NCBI GenBank assembly: GCA_021154325.1
Contig: JAJKIR010000179.1
Coordinates: 1 to 36,299 of the forward strand
Length of the DNA: 36,299 nt
From: Gemmatimonas sp.
GTDB taxonomy: Bacteria; Gemmatimonadota; Gemmatimonadetes; Gemmatimonadales; Gemmatimonadaceae
Direction: 5' to 3'
The notes below the pieces were generated by a model. The model was not told the DNA's origin. It made no database searches and saw only the letters and a list, made by a program, of their open reading frames with translations. The translations under genes were made by a program, and so were the position numbers. Each line of letters opens with the position of its first letter. The stretch's first letter is position 1. Below, in pieces: positions 1-6,898 of this stretch.

Positions 1-429
1 GAGGCGCTCCGCGAGACGGGCCGCGCCGCGCTCGGCCAGTACTCTGCGCGCGGGCAGCAGTATCTCATCCTCCTCCGGCCGCTCAACAACTGCCTGGTGA
101 TGGAGCAGCTGCACTACTCCGACGAGGTGCGTTCGACGACCGAAGTGCCCGTGCCGCAGGGCGACGTCAAGCCGGCCGAGCTCGCGCTCGCGAAGCAGCT
201 CATCGATCAGACGACGAACGACAACTTCGAGCCGCAGAAGTACAAGGACACCGTCCGCGAGCGCGTGCTCGAGACGATCCAGCGGAAGGTCGAGGGTCAG
301 GACATCACGTCGTCCGACGTCGCGCCGGATACCGGCGGCAAGATCGTCGACCTCATGGAAGCGCTCAAGGCGAGTCTCGCGCGCACGGAGCCTGACGAGG
401 ACATCACGCCGAAGCGCATGGTGTCGTGA
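1..429 (+). CDS. ku: Ku protein, C-terminal part (5' end outside window)
   Basis: Bacterial Ku forms a homodimeric ring on DNA double-strand ends and recruits LigD for non-homologous end joining. The reading frame is open from base 1, so the start lies upstream; about 142 residues remain. The visible part matches the end of the Ku core: an ALRETGR stretch, then QYLILLRP, then a short VMEQLHYSDEVR segment, as in the bacterial family. This is followed by the helical tail with KYKDTVRERVLETIQRKVEGQ and a short acidic, basic end. The stop codon overlaps the GTG start of the DUF72 gene in a GTGA arrangement, so the two are probably translated together. No ligase gene is in the window. The Ku call is confident; function in this organism depends on a LigD elsewhere. 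Confidence 0.9.
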   Translation, partial: EALRETGRAALGQYSARGQQYLILLRPLNNCLVMEQLHYSDEVRSTTEVPVPQGDVKPAELALAKQLIDQTTNDNFEPQKYKDTVRERVLETIQRKVEGQDITSSDVAPDTGGKIVDLMEALKASLARTEPDEDITPKRMVS

Positions 430-1157
430 GGCTCCTCGCCGGCACCAGCGGCTACGCGTTCAAGGAGTGGAAGGGCGTCTTCTATCCGCCCGACGTGGGC
501 GATGACGCGTGGCTCGGCTACTACGCTGGGAAGTTTCCGACGGTCGAGATCAACAACACGTTCTACCGCCTGCCCAAACAGCCCGTGCTCGAGCAGTGGG
601 CCGAGCAGGTGCCGGGCACGTTTATGTTCGCGATCAAGGCGAGCATGCGCATCACTCATCATGCGCGGCTCAAGCCGGCATGCGCGAGCGCGCTCGATTT
701 CCTGCTGCAGAACACGGCGGTGCTCGGCGACCGCCTCGGTCCAATTCTCTTCCAGCTGCCGCCGAACATGGAGAAGGACGTGCAGCGCCTGCGCGGCTTC
801 CTCGGGCTGCTGCCGGCCGGCCGGCGGTTCACGATCGAGTTCCGGCACGAGAGCTGGTTCGACGACGAGGTGTTCGATGCTCTCCGCGAAAAGGACGTCG
901 CGCTCTGCGTCGGCGAGCAGGAAGACTTCGCCTGCCCTGTCCAGTCGACGGCGTCGTGGGGATACCTGCGGCTGCACCGGCTGGACTACGACGCCGATTC
1001 GTTAGGCAAGTGGGCGGCATGCATCGCGACGCAGGGCTGGTCCGACGCTTACGTCTACTTCAAGCATGACGAGGGTGTGGGTTCCGGACCGCCGGCGGTG
1101 GGGGCGTTCATCGAGACGTGGAGCTCCGCGAATCGACGTCCCGGGGTGCCGCTCTGA
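426..1157 (+). CDS. DUF72 family protein (YecE-like)
   Basis: A 243-residue protein of the DUF72 family, whose biochemical role is not established. Family hallmarks are visible: LLAGTSGY at the N-terminus, the segment KFPTVEINNTFYRLP near residues 36-50, FMFAIKASMRITH near 67-79, an ILFQLPPN motif, FTIEFRHESW, and YVYFKHDEG near the C-terminus. The length is in the usual range. The start is GTG at 426, overlapping the Ku stop by four bases, which implies translational coupling with Ku. There is no signal peptide, so it should be cytoplasmic. The overlap with Ku makes a link to DNA-end repair possible, but that is inference from position only. Confidence 0.9.
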   Translation: MRLLAGTSGYAFKEWKGVFYPPDVGDDAWLGYYAGKFPTVEINNTFYRLPKQPVLEQWAEQVPGTFMFAIKASMRITHHARLKPACASALDFLLQNTAVLGDRLGPILFQLPPNMEKDVQRLRGFLGLLPAGRRFTIEFRHESWFDDEVFDALREKDVALCVGEQEDFACPVQSTASWGYLRLHRLDYDADSLGKWAACIATQGWSDAYVYFKHDEGVGSGPPAVGAFIETWSSANRRPGVPL

Positions 1158-1168
1158 CCGCCTCGAGG

Positions 1169-1379
1169 CCTCGTTAGGCCGAGCATCAACTACATGGCGC
1201 GGACACGGCCGGGCACTGGCTGACACTTCGCGGACCGTTCCCGGGGCACGTACTAAGAGAATTGATCGTCCGCGCTCGTGGCGGTGCGGGATCAAAATGG
1301 CGCAACGGAGCGGTCTGCGAGTTATCCGCCACTGTCCGGCCGTGTCCGCGCCATGCCGTTGATGCTCGGCCTAACGAGG
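1169..1379. repeat. 211-bp fold-back inverted repeat between convergent genes
   Basis: Left arm 1169-1243 and right arm 1306-1379 are reverse complements over about 75 bases with roughly ten mismatches; the outer 22 bases match perfectly. Each arm begins with CCTCGTTAGGC, so each carries one copy of the dispersed octamer CGTTAGGC. The roughly 60-base centre has weaker self-complementarity. It fills the space between the DUF72 stop and the stop of the facing hydrolase, whose TAG lies inside the right arm. It could act as a bidirectional terminator or be a miniature mobile element. No target-site duplication is obvious. Confidence 0.85.
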
Positions 1380-2033
1380 AGCCATCGACGCGAGCCACGA
1401 CACCGTCGCCGCCCCGATCTCGCCCAGCACATCGGCATCCGTCCGCCCCGACGACTTCAAGACGTGGAACGAGTGATCCGCGCCCTCGATCCAGTGCATC
1501 TGGAAGTTCTTCCCGAGCCGCGGCAGTACGGCTTCCATCAGGTCGGGCCGGCATAGCGAATCCCGCGTTCCGTTGATACAGAGCGTCGGCATCGTTATGC
1601 TCGGCAGGTGGGCATCGCGCAGCTGCTCCGGCTTGCCCGCGGGATGCAGCGGATAGGCGAGTAGGAGCAGCCCGTCAGCCTGCACGTGATCCGCCGCCAT
1701 CATCGAGGCGGCGCGGCCACCCATCGAGCGGCCGCCGATCAATAGCGGGCCTTCGTGCTCCACTTCAGCCATCACTGCTTCGATCGTCGCCCGCAGGACC
1801 GGCATCGGATCGGGCCGGCCGCTCTTCTTCTCCGAGTACGGAAAATTGAAACGCACGACGTCGAGGCCGCGGCCGCGCAGCTCCTTCGCGACCGCCTGTA
1901 CGCCGCGATCGTGCATGTTGCCGCCCGCACCGTGGGCGCAGACGAACGTCCCGAGACGCTCATCCGATGTCGCGGGCTCATGCAGAGCGGAAACTTCGCG
2001 GTCGCCAACGCGGACCTTCCAGGCGCGGGTCAT
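1371..2033 (-). CDS. Alpha/beta hydrolase (dienelactone-hydrolase-like, KANL3/Tex30-like)
   Basis: A 220-residue soluble alpha/beta hydrolase. The oxyanion-side motif CAHGAGGN lies at residues 33-40 and the nucleophile elbow GGRSMGG at 100-106 with Ser103. The acid is probably Asp158 in NGTRD and the catalytic histidine His187 in GADHSFH, so the triad looks complete. The substrate is unknown; relatives are annotated as dienelactone hydrolase or KANL3/Tex30-like enzymes. The ATG start overlaps the stop of the upstream helicase gene by four bases (ATGA), so the two form an operon. The TAG stop is formed within the octamer at the end of the fold-back repeat, suggesting the repeat trimmed or redefined the C-terminus. 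Confidence 0.88.
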   Translation of the reverse strand: MTRAWKVRVGDREVSALHEPATSDERLGTFVCAHGAGGNMHDRGVQAVAKELRGRGLDVVRFNFPYSEKKSGRPDPMPVLRATIEAVMAEVEHEGPLLIGGRSMGGRAASMMAADHVQADGLLLLAYPLHPAGKPEQLRDAHLPSITMPTLCINGTRDSLCRPDLMEAVLPRLGKNFQMHWIEGADHSFHVLKSSGRTDADVLGEIGAATVSWLASMAPR

Positions 2034-4930
2034 TGGACGGTGAGCCCCATCTCGTCGAGGAAGCGATGCCCACCGGTGCGCTGGCCACCGCGACGCTCGG
2101 TGCGCGTCAGCACGAGCCGGTCGCGCGCGCGCGTCATCCCGACGTACAAGAGGCGACGCGATTCCTCGATCTCGTTAGGCGTGGCTGGGCGCAGCGGCGT
2201 GCCGCCGGGAAGCTCCGCGTCCTCGACGCCGAGGATGTACACGCGCGAGAACTCGAGTCCCTTGGTCGAATGCAGGGTGAGGAGGTTGACGCGCTCGCGC
2301 GCCGGTACGACACCGTCCTTGCTCGAGAGCGCGACACGCTCGAGGAACTCGGCGATCTGGTCGCCTAACGCTCCTGGGCAGCAGAGCTCGATGAGGCGCC
2401 GCAACCGGGTCATTGCCATCGGGTAGCGCTCCGCCGCGCTCCGCTCGGCGCGGATGCGCTGCATCATCTTCTCGCCGCCGAGCCGCTCGATGAGGTCGCG
2501 GACGGTAGGGAGCGTCGGATCCTCAGCGGCGTCACGCTCGGCGCGATACTGCTCCAGGCACTCGCTGTACCTGCCGAGCGAGAAGGGACATGTGAGACGA
2601 CGCAGCAGCTGCGATTCGTCATCGAGCTCGCTCTCCGTCCAGAGCGCGAGGGCAACGCCGAGGAAGTCGAGGAGATGGACGAGCGACGTCTTGCGAGCGC
2701 GGATGATCTTCTGATCGTGGAGCGCGACGCAGACGCGGGCGAGGGTGCGCGCGTCGTCGAGCGCACGATGCGAGACGCCGGCGTCAACGCCGAAACGGGC
2801 GGCAAGGTCGCCGAGTCGCGCGCTGCCCGAGTGCAGCTCGCGGGCGAGCGGGAGCGTGTCGAAGGTGCAGAAGCCGGTATTCGCAACGCGGCTCAGGACG
2901 GGAAAGTCGAACTGATAGCCGTTATGCGCGACGAGGATGTCCGTGCCGCAGAACGCGGCCACCCGCGGCCAGGCCTCATCGAAGGACGGGGCATTGGCGA
3001 CGTCGCGGTCGGTGATGTGATGGACTTTCGTCGCCGCGGGCGAGATGGGGCCATTCGGTCTGACGAGGAAGCTGATCTCGTCGCACGGGATGCCGTCGCG
3101 CACACGCACGGCGGCGATTTCTACGATTTCCGCCGTCGCGACGTCGTTGTCGGTCGTCTCGAGGTCGATGGTGGTGAAGTCGCGGAACTCATTCTTGAAG
3201 TCGCCCATCCGCCAGAGTTGAGCAGCCTTGAAGAGAGCGAGTGGAAGGCTGAGCGAGCCACTGTCATCCTGAGAGAGCCCTTCGCTGCGCTCAGGATGAC
3301 AGCAAAGAACTCCCACCTCCGCCAGCATACCCTTGAGCGCGATCTCGGCGCCCCCCATGCGCGGGAGCGCGATGGGACGACGCTCGCGGGCGGCGTCTGC
3401 GAGCACCGCGGCCAGGCGAACCACCTCGGGATGGCCGGCCGGATCGGTGAGACTGTCGTGGTGCTCCTCGAGCGTCGTGCGCTGGACTCCGACGCGCTGG
3501 GAGAGGATCTCCTCGACGAGCGACCCGAGCGACGCATGCTTTCTGCCTAACGCGGAGAGGTTGCGGAGGCTGTAGAGCGCGCGCTTGATCTTCTTCGCGT
3601 CGCCGTGCTCGCGGGGCATGGCGTTCGCCATCCGCTGCAGCTGGTCGACGAGGGTGCGTGTCGTTCCCGCCTTGGCGCGAGCGTCGTCGACGATGGTGCC
3701 GGGCAGCACGACGTCCAGAAAGTTGTCGTCGTGCAGGTCGTCGCGGTGGGCGATCGCACCTAACGCGGCGACGACGTACGCGCAGACTGGATCTTCACCA
3801 AGGGCTCGGCCCTGGGCCAGCCGGCACGGAAGCCCGGCGGCGAGGAAGCCCGCTTCGGCGAGATCCCCGATCTGGTGCTTGCGATAGAGGAGCGCATAGT
3901 CGCCCCAGGTGAGGCCGTGCGTCTCACGATCGCGCCGCACGTCGTCGATCACCCACGCGATCTCGGCATCCTCGTCGGCGAAGCCGCGCACCAGGACGTC
4001 GTGCGGTGAGTCGCGATCGACGTCGAGCTGCTTCCGCCCGAGCAACGGCGCGTTGATCTCGATCAGCCTGCGCGCGAGGGCGACGATCGAGCGCGGACAG
4101 CGGCGATTCTCGCGGAGCTGGACGTGGCCGTGCAGCGAGAAGTCGTTCATGAAGTTCAGAAAGACGCGCGGATCCGCGCCCGCCCACGAGTAGATCGACT
4201 GGTCGTCGTCGCCAACGGCGAAGACGTGGCCGTGGTCGCGGCCGATGTCGCGGATCACGGCGTACTGCACCGGGTTCAGATCCTGGAACTCGTCGACCAG
4301 GATGCAGTCCCACCGCGCCTGGATGCGCTTCACGACGCCCGCGTCGCGGAGGAGCTCGGCAGTCTTGAGGACGAGCATGTCGAAGTCGACGAGATTGCGC
4401 TCGTCGAGGAAGGCGCGATAGCGGTCGAAGATGTCGCCGTCGCGGCTGTACTGGAACGCGGTGCCGCAGAAGCGATTGCTGGCGAAGCGGGAGAGAAGGC
4501 CGCTGTGCCAGCGTGGCGGCACGCCGAGGCGTTTGAGGACGACCCGCTGTTGCCGCTCGTCGACGATCCCGAAGCCGCGCTCGAGTCCCACGCGGGTGCC
4601 GAATTCGCGCAGCAGCTCGGCGCAGAAGGCGTGGATGGTGCCCGTCTTGACAACGGCGGCGGCAGGGCCTAACGAGCGCGCGAGCCGTTCGGCGATCTCG
4701 CCCGCGGCTTTGTTGGTGAAGGTGAAGGCGCAGAGCCGCTCGGGGCGGAGACCGAGCTGCTCGATGAGGAAGCGAATCCGCTCGATGAGGCAGTAGGTTT
4801 TCCCGGCCCCGGGACCGGCGAGGACGAGCAGCGGCGCGACCTCGGCCTCGATCGCCTCGCGCTGTGACGGCGAGGGCACGTGCAGGGGTGTTTCGAGGGG
4901 CGGCCGCTCGGCCTCGCGAATCACTGCCAC
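2030..4930 (-). CDS. UvrD/PcrA-like helicase with embedded DnaQ-type 3'-5' exonuclease domain
   Basis: A 966-residue superfamily 1A helicase. Walker A GPGAGKT is at residues 39-45, motif Ia FTFTNKAAGE near 70, Walker B LVDEFQD at 211-217, motif III GDDDQSIYSWAGA at 240-252, LTLHSTKGLEF at 884-894, and motif VI YVGMTRARDRL at 929-939. Between the two helicase halves lies a DEDDh exonuclease domain, about 583-745, with Asp589 and Glu591 in IDLETTD, Asp675 in HNGYQFDFP, and His721/Asp726 in SHRALDDA, so its catalytic residues look complete. The domain replaces or extends the region where related helicases have 2B. Just before it, residues 544-557 are encoded by a palindromic repeat unit. The first start is GTG at 4930; a second GTG lies two codons in. 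A role in DNA repair or recombination is inferred. Confidence 0.92.
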   Translation of the reverse strand: MAVIREAERPPLETPLHVPSPSQREAIEAEVAPLLVLAGPGAGKTYCLIERIRFLIEQLGLRPERLCAFTFTNKAAGEIAERLARSLGPAAAVVKTGTIHAFCAELLREFGTRVGLERGFGIVDERQQRVVLKRLGVPPRWHSGLLSRFASNRFCGTAFQYSRDGDIFDRYRAFLDERNLVDFDMLVLKTAELLRDAGVVKRIQARWDCILVDEFQDLNPVQYAVIRDIGRDHGHVFAVGDDDQSIYSWAGADPRVFLNFMNDFSLHGHVQLRENRRCPRSIVALARRLIEINAPLLGRKQLDVDRDSPHDVLVRGFADEDAEIAWVIDDVRRDRETHGLTWGDYALLYRKHQIGDLAEAGFLAAGLPCRLAQGRALGEDPVCAYVVAALGAIAHRDDLHDDNFLDVVLPGTIVDDARAKAGTTRTLVDQLQRMANAMPREHGDAKKIKRALYSLRNLSALGRKHASLGSLVEEILSQRVGVQRTTLEEHHDSLTDPAGHPEVVRLAAVLADAARERRPIALPRMGGAEIALKGMLAEVGVLCCHPERSEGLSQDDSGSLSLPLALFKAAQLWRMGDFKNEFRDFTTIDLETTDNDVATAEIVEIAAVRVRDGIPCDEISFLVRPNGPISPAATKVHHITDRDVANAPSFDEAWPRVAAFCGTDILVAHNGYQFDFPVLSRVANTGFCTFDTLPLARELHSGSARLGDLAARFGVDAGVSHRALDDARTLARVCVALHDQKIIRARKTSLVHLLDFLGVALALWTESELDDESQLLRRLTCPFSLGRYSECLEQYRAERDAAEDPTLPTVRDLIERLGGEKMMQRIRAERSAAERYPMAMTRLRRLIELCCPGALGDQIAEFLERVALSSKDGVVPARERVNLLTLHSTKGLEFSRVYILGVEDAELPGGTPLRPATPNEIEESRRLLYVGMTRARDRLVLTRTERRGGQRTGGHRFLDEMGLTVQ
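3261..3302. repeat. REP-like palindromic unit inside the helicase gene
   Basis: Perfect 13-base arms CTGTCATCCTGAG (3261-3273) and CTCAGGATGACAG (3290-3302) flank a 16-base loop containing CCTTCGCTGCG. The unit is 42 bases, exactly 14 codons, and is read in frame as the peptide HPERSEGLSQDDSG in the helicase, just before the exonuclease domain. Repeats with the core GTCATCCTGAGCG are, from general knowledge, common intergenic elements in environmental bacteria. Here one appears to have been taken into a coding region as linker. Confidence 0.85.
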
Positions 4931-5019
4931 GTGCGGACTGTCATCGCGTAGTAAGGTTCATCGGCTCATAATTGTACGCGGCACCCTTCCACGTCGATCC
5001 TAACTCCCTCGAGGGCGAT

Positions 5020-6057
5020 ATGCCACACGTTCGTCGACACGCAGCACTTGTCATCACCGGATTACTGCTACCGGCATTGCTGTCGGCGCAGAGCTTCAAG
5101 ACCGAGAAGTTCAACATTGGAGGCGATGGGGGCACCGACTACCTCACCGTGGATCCGGCGACGGGACGCGTCTACATCTCCCGGGCGACCCATGTGATGG
5201 TGGTCGATCAGGCGACCGGGAAGATCGTCGGCGACATCCCGGAGACGCCGCGCGTGCACGGGATCGCGCTCGCGCCGCGCTCCGGGCACGGCTTCACCAC
5301 GAATGCGGGCGACTCGACGTCGAGCATGTTCGACCTCCGCTCGACGTCCGTCATCAAGAAGGTGCACGCCGGAGCCGCGGGGCTCGACGGCATCATGTAC
5401 GATGACGCGACGGACAAGGTCCTGACGATCGACCATAGTCGGCCCACCGGAACCGCGGTCGTGATCGACCCAACCAGTGGCGACGTCGTCGCGCGGGTGG
5501 AGCTCACCGGCGACGCGCCAGAGGGCGGCGTCAGCGACGGCAAGGGACGGATCTTCATCAACATCGAGGACAAGAACGCGATCGACGTCGTCGACACGAA
5601 GACGTGGAAGGTCGTCGCCACCTGGCCTATCGCGCCCTGCGATGGACCGACCGGGATTGCCATGGACCGCTCGACGAATCGGATCTTCTCAGGCTGCAGC
5701 AAGACGTCGGTCGTCGTCGATGCGACCAGCGGCAAGGTCGTGGCGCAGATCCCGAATGGCGAGGGCGTCGACGCGTTAGGCTGGGACCAGGGCGAGAAGC
5801 TCATGTACATCCCCGCTGGGCGCGACGGAAATGTCACCGTCGTCCACGAGGATGCGCCCGACAAATACACGGTCGTCGCGACCGTGCCGACGATGGTCGG
5901 CGCGAAGACTGTCTCGGTAGACGACAAGCGGCACGTGGCGTACGTGTTCACCCCCGAGTACGGACCGCCCCCTGCCGACGCCCCGGCACCGGCGCCCGGT
6001 CGTCGCGGTCCGCGGGGCCCGGTGATCGGGGCGTGGTTCATCCGGATTACTCATTAG
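5020..6057 (+). CDS. Secreted YncE-like beta-propeller protein
   Basis: A 345-residue protein with a signal peptide (HVRRHAALVITGLLLPALLSAQ, cleavage probably after about residue 23). The mature part consists of repeated blades of the YVTN/YncE type, for example RVYISRATHVMVVDQATGKI, IFINIEDKNAIDVVDTKTWK and RIFSGCSKTSVVVDATSGKV. The C-terminus has a proline- and alanine-rich linker (PPPADAPAPAPGRRGPRGP) and then a final strand, GAWFIRI. The ATG at 5020 is chosen because it gives the signal peptide and follows GAGGG at 5011; an upstream in-frame ATG at 4972 would bury the signal. Such propellers are usually periplasmic; the ligand or partner is not known. It is divergent from the helicase across an 89-base space. 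Confidence 0.85.
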   Translation: MPHVRRHAALVITGLLLPALLSAQSFKTEKFNIGGDGGTDYLTVDPATGRVYISRATHVMVVDQATGKIVGDIPETPRVHGIALAPRSGHGFTTNAGDSTSSMFDLRSTSVIKKVHAGAAGLDGIMYDDATDKVLTIDHSRPTGTAVVIDPTSGDVVARVELTGDAPEGGVSDGKGRIFINIEDKNAIDVVDTKTWKVVATWPIAPCDGPTGIAMDRSTNRIFSGCSKTSVVVDATSGKVVAQIPNGEGVDALGWDQGEKLMYIPAGRDGNVTVVHEDAPDKYTVVATVPTMVGAKTVSVDDKRHVAYVFTPEYGPPPADAPAPAPGRRGPRGPVIGAWFIRITH

Positions 6058-6080
6058 GGTGAGTGGCGCGTAGGAGGTCA

Positions 6081-6316
6081 CTCTACCGGGGATGCTCTGA
6101 AAAGAGTGATCCGAATTACGCGAATGAACACGAATTGGTCGTACTCGCGGGAGGTCTCCGCTGCCGAACGAGCCCGGATTCTTTTGGAACTGCCTCGGGA
6201 AGCCCCAAAAGTCTGAGCCCTGACCGGGGCCACCGGAGCCTCCCTCGCACACCAGCGAAATTCGTGTTCATTCGCGTCATTCGGATCAATTTTTTGCAGA
6301 GCGTCCCGATAGAGAG
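6081..6316. repeat. Long fold-back repeat filling the 6058-6393 intergenic space
   Basis: The 336-base gap between the YncE-like gene and the lipoprotein gene is largely one imperfect hairpin of about 235 bases. The best arms are 6108-6136 and 6259-6287, complementary at 28 of 29 positions, with the core CGCGAATGAACACGAATT. Complementarity continues outward (GATGCTCTG near 6091 against its complement near 6296) and, with indels, inward to CTTTTGG at 6181-6187 facing CCAAAAG at 6205-6211. Ten bases of the core (GACGCGAATG) recur at 36277-36286. No gene was found in this gap. Confidence 0.8.
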
Positions 6317-6393
6317 AGAGTTCCCTGCCACCCGGGTCTAGCCACGCGCGCCAGGAGCCTTATCGTTATGCCGACCCCCACAGTGAGCACTCA

Positions 6394-6891
6394 ATGATCG
6401 CGCGACTTGGCGTTCTCTGGTGTCTGGTCGGCTTGGGCGCGTGCGCGTCGAGCGGCGCGGGCGGCGGCGCGTCCCGCACGGCGGGCCCCGTGACACGATG
6501 GAGCGGCAGCTTCCGCTCGGCGACGATGGCGACCAACGCGACGCTCGCCCCGGCAACGCCGAACCGCGGCACCGGCTCGATCACGGTGACGCAGCTCGGC
6601 ACTACGCCCTCACAGATGCGTGTCGACCTCTCGATCAATACCGGTGCCGGAGCGAGCCAGAACGGATGGGCGATCTTCAACGGCGGGTGCGGCTCACCCG
6701 GACCCATGGTCGCGGGCCAGAATCAGTTCGCCCCGATCTCCGTGTCCAGCAGCGGCGACGCACACCTACGGACCGAGATCGTGTTCACGCTCGATCCGAA
6801 GTCGAGCTATCACGCCAACATCTACTGGACGCCGCGCGCGAATGACATGAACGATGTCATGATGTGCGCGAACCTGCAGCCGGAGGGCTGA
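6394..6891 (+). CDS. Small secreted lipoprotein of unknown function
   Basis: A 165-residue protein with a lipoprotein signal: hydrophobic stretch LGVLWCLVGLGAC with the lipidated cysteine at residue 17, followed by a Ser/Gly/Ala-rich linker. The mature domain looks like a small beta-sandwich with alternating strands (WSGSFRSATM, GSITVTQLG, MRVDLSINTG, HANIYWTP) and two further cysteines, one in NGGCGSPGP and one in MMCANLQ near the end, that could form a disulfide. No family is recognised with confidence. It ends seven bases before the stop of the facing aminopeptidase gene, so the two are tightly convergent with no room for a separate terminator. Confidence 0.75.
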   Translation: MIARLGVLWCLVGLGACASSGAGGGASRTAGPVTRWSGSFRSATMATNATLAPATPNRGTGSITVTQLGTTPSQMRVDLSINTGAGASQNGWAIFNGGCGSPGPMVAGQNQFAPISVSSSGDAHLRTEIVFTLDPKSSYHANIYWTPRANDMNDVMMCANLQPEG

Positions 6892-6898
6892 CCGTTCC

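Noticed and set aside
1066..1576. Several overlapping frames of about 100 residues across the 1169-1379 repeat
   Set aside because: They are Arg/Ser/Pro-rich, lie on an inverted repeat that creates similar peptides on both strands, and have no ribosome site.
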